Source of the DNA: Lumbricus rubellus
Lineage: Eukaryota > Annelida > Clitellata > Crassiclitellata > Lumbricidae
Assembly (NCBI GenBank): GCA_945859605.1
Contig: OX243814.1
Span: forward strand, 29,990,756 to 30,054,755
Length of the DNA: 64,000 nt
Reading direction: 5' to 3'
Shown piece by piece: positions 9,383 through 23,100 of this stretch. How positions within the stretch are numbered: position 1 is the stretch's first letter; each line of letters starts with the position of its first letter. The translations under genes and the position numbers were made by a program. Below the pieces are notes generated by a model. It was not told the origin of the DNA. It saw only the letters and a program-made list of their open reading frames with translations, and did no database searches.

Positions 9383-12300
9383 TACACATCTTGTTTTCGG
9401 ACGAGTAGTTAGTGGTCAAGGAGTTGTTGAGCAGATACATGCAACGACGAAGGATGACCGCTTTCGAGGCACTATTCGAGCGAGAATCGGAAACTGCGGA
9501 GAGCTAAAACCTCGCTCATTAGGTACTCGTTTAATCCTAAGTGGAAATAAGATTATTTGTTTGATTAATTAATGTAATGAGGATGATGTTACATTTGGGA
9601 TAGTATATGATTGAGAACGAGTAGAAATTACAGGATGGTGAAGGCTCTAGAAGATTTGCTTGGTATGAGTGGTAGGTGCGTGAAATGTTGTGTCAAGATT
9701 TGAACCACGCTAAGACGTTTTGCTGTCCTTTGTATAAGCAGTGATGACGATTTTTCACTTTTAGGCTGGATGAGCTGGTGCCTTCTTGCTTGTTGCCATT
9801 AGGTGCATTGAGTTCTTATGGTTGGTGTCTGATGTGTTTTAATTGTACTTATTCTAACTGTTAGGCTTTAATTCTGCATGATTGATGTCAGCATGGTTGT
9901 AGTTACATTTTCTACACCTATACTTTAATTCAAACCCAGATTATGAATGCTTATTTTTGTCAATGAAATACGTGTCAGTTCATATATAGTCTAAGGTTTC
10001 TTTTCAATCTGTTAAATACCCAAATACAAACACTTTCACTCGTCTTACACGAATTAGTTGATTCACTTGCTTCAAAGTCATTTTTAAATTAGCCGAATAT
10101 TTCCACCGCTTCTCTAGCACTAGTCAGTTCTAGCTCTTCATAAGTACCATTCAGAAGGTGCAGTTCCTGTAATTTATCTACGTATGTATACATGTATTGT
10201 TTCTTGTGTCAGATCAAAGAAAGCCTCCAGCAATATACCAAACGTTGACCGACTTCTACAATTCACGAGAGACATCGGACGAGTCGCAAGACGATGACGT
10301 CGCGAAAACTTTGTAAGAATCCGTTGTTGCGCTCTTGTCTCTTCGTACTTTATGTTAGCTTTCTGTAACGAGTTGGTCCACTGATTCTTTTTCAAATGAA
10401 TCGAAAAACTTCTGATTCAAGGAGTTGTTGCTTTTCCTATTTTCAATAGTTAATTTTGTTGATAGTGACATTTTTTAATCTCTTAATGTGATTTTGGAAT
10501 TGCTTAAACTGTGTTAATAAAATTTATGTTTGTTCATCTTGATATAGCATAATTGTTCCCCAATGTTGTAGGCTATTCTGTGATTCTGTTATATTGCTAC
10601 ACCCATACTTCTGATATTATAGGCTATCCTGATGTTGAATTGATTGTAAGAAGGTTTTAATGTGTAAGAAAACAGCATACTGTTACAAAGCCTGCCTTCC
10701 AAACTATTGACCAAACAAAATACTCTAAGTTAAGTGTACTGATTTAATTTCATAAACTTTATTGAAACCCAAAATACAAGTATACGTTCATTTATTGTGA
10801 CATGTCAAGATAAACCCAAATGGAGCAATATTATTTCGCTAGCCAGGTCACCCATTCTCATTTCTATTTTGTATACAGTAATACTAACCTTAAAATTTTG
10901 AATTAAAAACGGGTAAAACTGCAAAGGTGCAGAAATTAAGAAGTGCTGTACTTCATACATATTTCTTTTTTCATTCACTATATGTTATAGACGCAGTAAC
11001 TGAATCAAATACCATTTCAACTGTGTTTTAAAATGATGAATTTGTTCTGCTGTTATTTTTCCGTAATCTCTGTGTATTTTCAGGACTCTTGCTTCACTGT
11101 TTAAGCAAAACAACAAGTTGTCCAGAGCTGCAGCTTCAACCTCAGGTGACCAGCGTAAGATAAAGGGCAGAGGAACAGTGGTCAGTATTTAAAAGCTTCC
11201 TTATTTTGTTGGTATTTGTGTGATTGTTTTATCAGTGCTCACCCTTATGACTTTTCCAGACTACCTGTGTATATATATGCTGTGTTGTGCATTATTATTT
11301 TAAGTTTAGTTAAATATCAACCATCTGTAGAGTTTAAAGTGGAATGAATGGATGAAGAATGTGAATTTTACATTTCTCGTTGCATATGGTGCTGTAGCGG
11401 CACTTTTGTCTGCATCATCATCAATTCATCATGCTTCTGTTACTGTAGTAATGCTGCCGAAAAGAAAATTTTATTTTAATATAAAATGTATTCATTAATA
11501 TTAATTAATTTACAGATAAATTTGTAGCGCGTGCATGATCACACCGAAATGTGAATCTGAGGTGCGGTATTTCAACAATTTAAATTAATTTAAAGTTGAA
11601 CAATTTAAGGGAATGGCTTAGGTGAAATTTACTTGTGTTTGTTTTTAAAAACTGATTACACGTTCGATTCTTGTTGGCAGAGGTACAGAGGTTCATCGTC
11701 GAGAAGTCAGTCGGAAAGTGATGACACGCCACCGCACTGGAGAACGGAACTGGAGAAGGTGAAGCCGCTTGGAAAGGATGCGAAGGAAGCGCCTGAGGAC
11801 AGGTGGGACGATACACGGTGTCACTCAGTGGCGTGGACTAGGGGGTTTAGTTGTTAAACCCCCATTTCGCTTAGGAAAAAGTTGTTAAAAGATTATTATT
11901 TATCCACTTAAATGAGAAAAAAACACAACTATTGTTTGTAGTAACAATTGTTTGTTTACTTTATTTCCTTTGTTACTTTATTCCCTTTTCATTTACTGTA
12001 ATACTGTTGGGTTGGTCTCAGGAAGGGCAGCCGGCCAAGCCATAAACCACCACCCCCCCCCCCCCCCCCCCATCGTAAATTCTTGGCTACGCCACTGAGG
12101 GGCGCTATATGGGTTCATAGAATAAATGAATGAATGAATTTGTATATGTATTTATATAGATATGGATAATATGCATATAAAGTTTTTATATGAGTACTAT
12201 ATAGTGTATGTATACATATTCTCTTTAGTTACAAAGTGTATGCAACACATTACTTTTGACCTTGTTTCTATTTGGAAACCAAAAGTCCTAGAAAAGTGAC

Positions 12301-15300
12301 TTAAGAATTTGTACATGCTAATTAGCTAAAGACTAATGGTACTAAGTAGTAGCGTACTTAGACTTCTGTCTCGTTCTTGTTTAAATCGTTTATTTTTTTG
12401 TTTAAATATGAAACTTTAAAGGAAAGAATTTCTCAACTTTGCGTTAATATTTGAGCAGGTCTATGATGTTGATTGGCAAATCTGACTTTTGCAGAAGGCA
12501 TATCCTGAAACATTTGCTTGTTTTTGCGTTAACTAGCAAATCTATTGTTTATTTCAGGTGGTTAAAAGGAGATAAACTTGTTTACGTGGAATCATTAAAC
12601 AGGAAATCTGCTAGATATTCAAGTGACGATGAAGATACAAGAGTGCGCAGACGAATAACTGAAAGTGATGATGAAGATACAAGAGTGCGCAGACGAAGAA
12701 CTGAAAGTGACGATGAAGATACAAGAGTGCGCAGACGAAGAACTGAAAGTGACGATGAAGATACAAGAGTGCGCAGACGAAGAACTGGAAGTGATGATGA
12801 AGATACAAGAGTGCGCAGACGAAGAACTGAAAGTGATGATGAAGATACAAGATTACACAGACGAAGGGCAGAGAAATACTCACACGAATATGAAGACGAC
12901 AGTGACGAAGAGAGTTCTTCACCAAAATCGAGGAAGAAATCAACGAGGTATTCCAAGAGGTATGAAAGTGATGACGAAGATTCTCGAAGTTACCGTAAGA
13001 CGTCAGAGAAGTATTATATGCGGCGAGAAAAGGACAGGAGATCGGAAAAGAGATCAAGGAGTCACTCGAGAAGTGTTGAGTATGATTCAAGTGACCATAG
13101 TCCACAAAGGTCCATCAAGAAGTCACAGAAGCATTATTCAAGAAGAAGTGACTTTGAAAGTGATGAGGAAATGCCCAGAAAGTCGAGAAAGTTTAAGCAG
13201 TCACATAGCAGCGAGTATGAGATGGAATACGATCGTGCTGCAAAGTCAACAAGAAAGTTTAAAAGCCATCGTGCGAGGAGTGATCATTCGTGTGAGGATA
13301 GCCCTGGAAGATCTAGCAGGTCATCGAAGAAATATTCCGGACGGGAGAAGTATAAAGCGAAGGAGGATTACTCCAGTCGGTCTTGCAGTGGATCTGAAAG
13401 TTTTGACTCGAGAACCGAAGAATCAGAGGATACTGACGAAAAGAAAAAGTTCAGGTAAGTTCAGTTTTATTTTGTTTAATTAAGAAAATGTGGATGCTAT
13501 GAGAATTTTCAAACTGGATTCTTTAGAGATACATGTCTTAATTCTAATCCGATGTAATCTACAGTGTTTCTATATATAACTGTTTTTGTAAGTTATGAGA
13601 CATTTATGGTAACTTCTAGTGAAGTTGCAATAACCATAACCATAAATTTTATTGAAGCCCAAGTAACAGCAATCAAAATAATAATGCATTGGAGAAGAAA
13701 GATGGGTTGGGGAAATGATTACCCAGACTGTGGTGGGTAATGATTAGCCAGGCTGTATTGAGTAAGCAAGTTGAAAGAGATGAGTCTTAACTTTAGATTT
13801 GAGTGACATCAAAAGGTTGACGCATTGAACTGAACCTGACGACAAACCGCAGTTTCAAGCCCTGGACCAGCGAACGTGAAAGCCAAAACCTCAAAAAAGA
13901 TTGGATGTGAGTGGCAGCCTTAGTTGATAAATAGTTTCAAACTGTCTTGCGTGCACTTGTTTTGGATCAGCCATGTGAACAGTACTTTGAGAGATACTTA
14001 AAGGGAGCGATATTAAGAGTCTTGATTCACGTGTACTTACATGCACTATGTTTCGTTGGTGTAGGTAATTTGTAGCTTATGCTTGATTTTTGGTTTATGA
14101 CTGTGATATTTATTCTGTAGCAAAAGAAAGACTTCGAAAAGGAACAAACGAAAGAAGAATCGTCGCAAGCATTCAAAAAGGTTAAGAGATTTATCACGAG
14201 AAACGTCTTCTGAGTTTGAAAGCGAGCGTAGCAGATCATCGACTTCGAATTCTTGTGATTTAAAAGCCGGCAAAAAATCAGGGTCACCTAATTTAAAGGC
14301 ATCTCGGGTAAAGCGCACTGGTAGACAGAATTCTGGGCATATGAAACTCAAAACTGATTTAGAGTACGAAAATGCAGACGATTTTGTTATCAAGATCAAC
14401 ACAAAAGACTCATCGCCGAGACGCTTTGGTAATGCCGTTAAAGAGTTTAAAAAGACAAGTAGGTTTCCAGAATGTGGCCCGTCAGGCTACTCGTATAAGA
14501 CTAAGGTAAAGTCACCGGATGCGGAACTCGTGAAATCTGTGAAAAAATCCAGGAAGGTAGATAAATCACACAAGACTGAAATCACGAAGTTACAGACGAT
14601 CGGCGAAAAATTGAAGCAGAAATTCGACGATTCGCCGATGATTTTGAAATCGAGAACATCTAAAGAGAAACGTGCAACACCTAGAAAGTCCCCGGGTCAA
14701 GGACACAGAATTGAAATCGTCATTCCTTCGTCCGACGATGACGAAGAGAATTTGATTCTGAGGCCACCGCTGAAGAAGAAAAAGACGCTGAAGCTGTTGA
14801 CTTTGTCTGATTTCAATGGTGGTGTTTCTCATGCCTCTGGTTCTACACGGGAGAGTGTTTACTGGCCCGCGTTGAGAGACTATTTTCATGACACTCGAAT
14901 GGACGTCGAGACATCTGGTAAGAACGTTGAACCGTTTATAGTCGACAGCGGGTCGAGCTATAAAGGCTCGAGTATAAGGAGCAAAGACAAGTCGGAGTCG
15001 GAGTTTGAGTCTGACATCAAGAGCGACTCAGACAGAAGACCAGCGGAGATGATGTCAGACGGTCAAATGTCAGAGGTCATCTTGGAAGTTCAAAAGTCTG
15101 GGTCAGGTTTGGGTGGAAGCACAAAGAAAGGAAGCAGGCCATTGTCAAGTGACGACGATGATGATGAAGAAAATCAGTCTTTGTTAGCAGCAACGAATAA
15201 GACGATGCCTGGCAAAAACAAGCGGTCTGCAGAAACTCACTCATTTGGTTTAAACTTTTCACTCGATCTCAGCAAGAAATACAGTCGGATAAAGACGCAG

Positions 15301-17112
15301 CAGTTAAAAAATAAGCCGAAGGAACCGGAGCACACACAGGAACCGGAACGTACGCAGAAACTGAAATGTACACAGGAACCGGAACGTACGCAGGAACTGA
15401 AACGTACACAGGAACCGGAACGTACGCAGGAACTGAAACGTATGCAGGAACCGGAACGCACGCTAGAACTGGAACGTACACAGGAACCGGAACGTACTCA
15501 ATCTCCTGTGCAGCAATCTGTGAGTTCATCATCAAGATTAGACAATCGTGATTTGACCGATCAACGTAACGTTGTTTCTAAAAAACCATCCGAAAATAAG
15601 ATGCCATCGTCAAGACGTCGTTCAAGCTCATCACCCGAAAGGCACGACGACAGGGGAAGGTTGAACGCAAAGAGTAGATCCTGCTCCAGAGCATCTTCAC
15701 GGCGCTCTGATACATCACCTGTAAAGCATGGAAGATGGTCAGTATCGCCTGCAATTCAACGAAAGAAGGTCTGTTCTTACAGCAGCTCGTCTCGGTCGTA
15801 TTCGTCGAGAAGCGAAGGTCGCAGGTCACTAAGAACCGGAAGAAGACGTGTGTCGGTCAGTTCGTCGTCTGGGCGGTCAAGATCTAGGTCAAGATCTAGG
15901 TCAAGGTCAAGCAGTCGGTCATGGTCAAGGTCACGGTCAAGTGTCAGGTCGACGTCAAGAGAAATAGAACGAGCTGCATCGAGCCGTCGTCTTGTGAAAC
16001 GGAAGGCGTCTTCTCCTGCTTTGACCAGGTGAATGTTCCTTTTGTTCTGAATTTGCTTTTATTGTTCGACTTTTGTTTGCTAAGTTGCTTGCCATTTTAG
16101 AGAATATTTTCCTGTTTACAAGACGAATTTTAAAAGTGTGTGGTGAAGGAAGGTCTGTGGCCTGCTAGGAATGTTGCTTCTCAAGGTAGCATCTCTTTGT
16201 TGTTATTTTCCATGCCATTTATGTATCGGAGATTTTTTCCTGAGAGTTCGGTGCATTGATCCATTTTTATCTGTGGTGTATCCTTATTGCTTGTTTTTGC
16301 TCGTGTAAAGAAATCATCGTAGTCGGGCATGTATATATATGACCTCAGAATGCTAGAGTGATGTAGGTGGCAATGTTCTCCCCATTCCCTCCCCATAACA
16401 AGTAAGTTTCCTCCATCCACACCCCATCTGTATCTTTTTTGTTTGTTTTGCTTGAGACTAAAGACTCATCAGTTTTTCGTGTGCTTTAGAGATGGGTTAA
16501 TTAATTAGTGCATTTCTGAGCATTGATGTAGAACTGTCTGAGTCTGATTAAAGTTCATATTCACTTGTAATTAATATATTTAATTTACAAATTCTCTGCT
16601 TAAAATGTATTTCTTTTACATTAAGATGTTACTATCAGCAATATATGAAGTAAATATTGTGTTGTGATGCAACCACGTCTTTAATTAAATATTGTATTGT
16701 GATGCAACCACATCTTTAATTAAATATTGTATTGTGATGCAGCCACATCTTTAATAAATATTGTATTGGGATGCTGCCACATCTTTAATTAAATATTGTA
16801 TTGTGATGCAGCCACATCTTTAATTAAATATTGTATTGTGATGCAGCCACATCTTTAATTAAATATTGTATTGTGATGCAACCGCATCTTTAATTAAATA
16901 TTGTATTGTGATGCAACCACCTCTTTACATTGAGCTAGACTGAAACCGTTTTGCATCTTTGTCGCAGCGTTGCTTCTGTAGTGATACCATCTGGAAATAG
17001 TTTGAGTGTAGCTGCGAAAAACTTATCAGATAGTCCACCTCCATCGCGATGGAAGCCAGGACAGAAACCGTGGAAACCAAAGAACATACTGCCAGCTTCA
17101 AACAGGTTATTA

Positions 17113-17145
<33 letters not shown>

Positions 17146-20100
17146 AATAAATTTATAACACAGGTTATTTTAGTCTACAGTTTCGTGCATTTTCCAAAAA
17201 AACTGCATTTAGAGCTGTACAGTTAACGTTTTTGACAATCAGTTGTGTGTTTTTGTAAGCATTTTCTCAAGAAGCAAGAAGCCATACATGTGTAGAATAG
17301 GGTTCAGAGTCTCTTACAATTTTGGTCTTGATGCTGATGGCTGAATTTCTGATTTTCCAAAGAACCTAAAAATTAAAATTTTATTTCATATAAAAAAATC
17401 ATTTCTTTGGTGATAAATCAAAAAGTAGCACTACCAAGAGATTAGAAGTAGAGTGGCACAGCAGACCCTGAAGAGGTCTTACCACCCCGCTATCTAGGAC
17501 CCCTAATTGTGGGGCGCGGTGGTGTTGTGGTGGCATCGTTGCCTTGGAGCCGGAAGTTTCGAGTTTCGAATCTACCCTCAAGCCACCGCGTAGGAAACTT
17601 GAGCAAGTCCTTCACTTGCAGTTGCTCAGCGCTTTGGCGTGAAACTCCGGTGCAGTGTCCGCTTTGCATTCGGGAGCTCCTCTGAGTAATGAGAGAGCTT
17701 GAAGAGGCGCTATAGCAAGTGCACATACAAAACAAACATACAAATTCATTAATTACGATGAATAATGGACGTCCTGTACATTTTGCGTTAATGTGATTTT
17801 AAGCATCCAGTATTAAATCAGAGATAATTGTAAAAAGAAAAATTTTACTCATAGAGTTTATTTTGTACGTATCTAGCGTTGCTGAAAGGCAGAAAATTCC
17901 GTCTGTTTCGAGTGCGTTATCTGCTCAAAGATCCGATGATATTCAAACGCCACAGTCGCAGAAGGCCAGCAAAGGTTTGTAGGATCCTGCTTTGTGTTTC
18001 CAATTAAGCACAAGTTGTAATCAGCATTGACTAATAAAAATTTATGGAGAACCAACACAAGCTTTCTGAATATAAACGGTATTCTGTTAACCCTTTAATG
18101 CTAGAGGGTACAGGATTTTCCATACCATTTACAACCATCTCGGCATTAAAGGGTTAAACAAACGAGCTTGACTCAAAATGAATGCACTACTAAACTGAAG
18201 CAATTTTTTTGTATAAATAGCAAGAATACATCAACCAAACTTATACCAAATGGGTCTTGTTTCTCATTAGTGATGGTTAAATGTATGACGGTCATTTCAG
18301 TGGACTTGCTGACTTAGCTTTTATTCATGTTTTTTGTTTGTTATTTAGTTGGCAGGAGCAGTAAAAGCAGTCTTACCGATAGCGAAAGAAGAAGAACAGG
18401 TCACGAGAAGAGGAGAGGACTGAAGGTGAGAGGTCAGAGAAGAAGCAGCTACAACAGTGAGGGATCTACTCAGAACAGTTCATCGAGTAGTAGGTCTGTC
18501 AGCAGGAGTAGAAGCTACAGCCGGACTGACAGTGACAGGAGTCAGAGCAGGACCGACAGTAGCAGGAGTGACAAGAGCAGAACCGAGAGGAGTAGAAACA
18601 GAAATGAGAGGAGTAAGAGCAGAAGTGACAGGAGAAAAAGTGACAGGAACCGGAATGAGAGGAGTAAAAGCACGAGTGACACGAGCAAGAGCAGGAGTGT
18701 CAGAAGAAAGAGTGACAGGAGCAAGAATGAGAGGAGTGACAAGAGCAAGAGTGACAGGAGCAAGAGTAGGAGTGACAGGAGCAAGAGTAGGAGTGACAGA
18801 AGCTTGTACAAAAGTAAGGTCAAGAGCTCCAAAGCCATTGGTAAAGGTTATTACAGTAGAAGTGACAGCGTAAGTAGTTCTCGCAGCCAGACGAGTCGTA
18901 GAGAACGCAGCAGGAGCAGAAGTACCAGCAGCAGAAGTAGCAGGAGCGAGGGCACAGACAGCAGGAGCAAGGGCACAGACAGCAGGAGCAAGGGCACAGA
19001 CAGCAGGAGCAAGGGCACAGACAGCAGGAGCAAGGGCACAGACAGCAGAAGCAGAATGATCGCGAGTGCTATAAGTAGAAACGACAGCAGAAGTAGAAGT
19101 GCTAGCAGCAATAACAGGAGCTACAAAAACACTGATAATGAAAAGCGCCGTATCGTAAAGAAATCTTCAGCGCTGATTGCGCGTTCATCTCGAGAACGAA
19201 GTCACATGACGGATGCATCGGTTGCCTCCTCGACTTTAGATTCGGATTCGTACAACAAGCGTGCTGCTGTCAAGTTGGATAAATTGAAAAGTGTCAAGAA
19301 GGAGAAAGTGAGGAAAAAGAAGAAGAACGGATCGCAGGTAAATGCTTAAGAAATTTTTAGTTTTATGATTTAGGCTTTTGGACTTTTTGGGGTAAATTGA
19401 TGTATGAAATTTTGTCTTCCTGTCAAAACTGCAATTTTATTTTACTTTAGTTTAGTTTTTTAAAATTATAGTGTATTTTATTGAAAAGAAAGCAGAATAC
19501 TGTACTGCCATTACTTGCATTGTACAATGTACATGCGTATATTTATACACAACATACTGAAGATATATATATTTTTATATATTATATTTCTTTACGGTAC
19601 GTGAGTGAGAAGCGTGCAGTCAGTGGCAATAAGTGGAAGTGGTGAATTTAGTGTCATGAAGTTGACATAAAGTTGGGATTGACAAGAAATTAATTAAATT
19701 AATTTTTTATCTGTGTAACTTGTACAAAATGTACAACTTGCGTTAATGTTGCTCTGATTGTTTGTGCTATCGATATTTTTAACGGTTTAGATGATGTTAT
19801 CTCATTTTTACGATATCCTCTTTTTTTGTCTGATGAAGGTTCCGTGGGAGCCACCTGTGGAGCCAGAATATTTATTGGTTGATACGGAGGATGAAGACTC
19901 AAAACCAGATGGGGATGCGAGCCAGGTGTCGATGCGTAAGCATAAGAAGTGGAGCAAGAAAGGCGGTGATGTGACAGACACAGATCATGACGAGACAAAG
20001 AAGAAGACGTCAGAAGAACTGTTGATGGCCAGTGATGAAAAGGATGGAAAGCGTGCAGAGAAAGAGGATGGCAACAAAGAATGCAGTTTAGGGAATAATG

Positions 20101-23100
20101 CCATGGAGCAAACAGTACCTGAAGTGCTTGAAGAAAGAAGTGGAAAGCTGGAGGATGGGAGCTTTGTTGAGCCTGGTGAGGTTGAAATGTCTTCTGGCAC
20201 AAGACTGGATCTGTCAGGTACGCTGGAATGCTTCAAGGCTGAAGTAGATATTATTGAGGTCAACACAAGGAGCCAAAGTGTTAATATTGAAGAAGAAATC
20301 CAGATTCTTGTTGCTAAAACAGAGAACCAGATTGTAGATGTGAGCGCTGAAAGCCAGATTGCAGATGTAGCGGTAGAGAACCAGATTCCAGAAGTAGAAG
20401 CTGAGAATCAAATTGTAGATGTAAAGGAAAAGAACAAGATTGTAGAGGTAGAGAACCAGGTTGTGGAGGTAAAAGCTAAGAACCAGGTTGCAGAGGTAAA
20501 AGCTAAGAACCAGGTTGCAGAGGTAACAGCTAAGAACCAGGTTGCAGAGGTAACAGCTAAGAACCAGGTTGCAGAGGTAACAGCTAAGAACCAGGTTGCA
20601 GAGGTAACAGCTAAGAACCAGGTTGCAGAGGTAAAAGCTAAGAACCAGGTTGCAGAGGTAACAGCTAAGAACCAGGTTGCAGAGGTAACAGCTAAGAACC
20701 AGGTTGCAGAGGTAACAGCTAAGAACCAGGTTGCAGAGGTAACAGCTAAGAACCAGGTTGCAGAGGTAACAGCTAAGAACCAGGTTGCAGAGGTAAAAGC
20801 TAAGAACCAGGTTGCGGAGGTAAAAGCTAAGAACCAGGTTGCGGAGGTGACAGCTGAGATTGAAACTGCTGATGTTAAAGCAGCGAATGATGTGGCTGAT
20901 GTAAAATTAAAGAATGAAGTTGTCGATTTCAATACAGAAATCCGGGCAATGAGTAAAAATTCTCAAAGAAATGCTGCTGGTATGAAAGATGAGAGTCTGG
21001 TTGCAGATGTAAGTACCGATAATCATATGATTTTGGATGAAAAAGCAGATGCCCTGAGGATATCAGATGCAGATGCAGAAGACAATACTGACGAATCATT
21101 ATTATTGTTACCATCTGACGCCAAAGACAACCAAAGCAGAAAGAGCGTTGATTCAAGAGGTTTTGAAGCTTTTGAAGCTGTGAACACTGAAGGTCTGACT
21201 CCGCAAAAAGCGTCCGATTCCTGCTATGCGTTAAGTACATCGGCCACTGAGTACAAAGAGGAGCCTGAAGTTGGTTCTAAAGCAGCAATGCTTTCAGCGT
21301 CGGTTGTGGAGTCGGCACCAAAACCCCAGATGACCTTCAGGCAGCAGCATCAGTCAAGGTCAGGCCCCTCGAACCTGCCCAAGTCGAATCTCCAGGACAA
21401 TCGATTTCTTGGCAAGCAGCTCAACTTTACGTGGAAATCGCGGTCGAGACTTCCTGTTTCCGGGTCGACTGGAGTGATTCGTCTTAACTCGCCAGAAAGT
21501 CCGCACGCGCCTGTTCTACCTTCGACTACCTCACCATTGAAGCTAGATCAGCTGAAAAATGTTGTGGATGAGACTTTGCCGGAACAGGTGGAGAAGTCAC
21601 TTGGTGAACAAGACAAGAAACAGTCTGAGAATGAAGGTTCTGAAATGGTCGGCCAATCACAGCTTAAGTCCAAAAAGTCGTTGCAAAGTCCCTCGAGCAG
21701 AAGGTCTGCGTCATCTTCAGATGATTCGAGTTCAAGAAGTTCATCGAGCAGTTCAAGAATGTCAATCAGGTTGGTTAGAATTATTGTCAGAAGTCTAACT
21801 CGTTGTCACTTTAACTATAAGCTGCATTGTTTTCCCGTTTGCTTTTAGTAAACTTTTCTCGTTCAAGTGCTAGATATTTAAATTGTTCCCTCTTGTTCAC
21901 TGTGCTGTCTTACTGAGCCTGTCTTTCATTTGAAACTGAAAACTTGCTTCTGTCACCTTTTATGTGCCTATGCATTTTTTCATTGCATGACTTCAGAATG
22001 CGCATGTAGTCTTTGATAAAGAGATCAAATCTTCTTCACTTCCTGCATATTTATTGCTCGACAAAGTAGCATCCGTTTTCTTAGCTGATGTTTCTAAATT
22101 CCTATGAATTTACTTGCATTTATTGGCCTGTGTTGAATAGATGCTTATGATTAATTCATCATTCAGTTGAATTCGATTCGTGTTAAACTTGTTATAGAAA
22201 TCATCTTTTACTACTACATCATTCAATCTTACGATTTAATTGTCAGTTTGAATTAATGGACGCATATTAATATTACCATTTTAATTATTATTACATGTAC
22301 TTATAATAATAATAGCAGATGCCAGAATTTCTAAACTCGATGGACATTTTGGTGTGTTGTTCAGTTGGGAGTATTGTTTCAAGTCATAACGTATTTGAAT
22401 TGCATATCATTTGTTAAATTTGTGTAAATTCCTCCTGAAAAACTTGCGGGCTTTATTGAAATGTGGTTTTTAGTGCTTGATCTGCCATTAAACAGCAATT
22501 GAGTTAATTCTCCTGTAATAAATTATTGACGCCTGTGCTTTCAGCTACTGTCAGCATTTGCACTGTCTTTCACATTTGGCATCAGCTTTCAGTTTTGGCA
22601 GCATCATCCTCCATTTTTTAAGAGTAGCCTAATTAATTATTTGGCGTTCTGTTTTCAGCAGCAGCTCATCAGCACATGCAGATCAATCACCATCAGCGAG
22701 AAGTGTCAGTCAAAGAAGACGCAGTAAAAGTCCATCGCAGTCATCAAGGTCCAACAGCAAAGGAACGAGCCACTGGAGCGAAGCGAGCAACAGTCGCTCG
22801 CCTTCGATTGTTTCCGCTCGGAGGAGTAGGGCGGAAAGAACGCGAAGCAGGAGCAGAACGAGAAGGGAGACGAGAAGCAGAACGCGGAGTAGGTCAAGAA
22901 GGAGAACAAGAAGCAGGACTAGAAGCACGTCGAGAAGGATTCACCGTAGAAGTAGGTCGCGTGAAAGTAGAGTGAGAAGGAGCCATTCGAAGAGAAGTTC
23001 AAGAAGTCCGAGGAGAAGGAGAAGAAGCTCGAGAAGTCCGGCGAGGAGACGTTCGAGAAGTCGGTCTAGGAGAAGTCGATCGAGGACGTACTCACGAACG

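Noticed and set aside
12582..13105. Long antisense frames opposite NKTR exons 5, 9 and 10
   Set aside because: Shadow frames of RS- and acidic-repeat codons; Leu/Ser- or Phe/Val-rich readings without domain features.
16651..16930. Evenly spaced repeats that could suggest a CRISPR array
   Set aside because: Direct tandem array with no unique spacers, in an animal intron.
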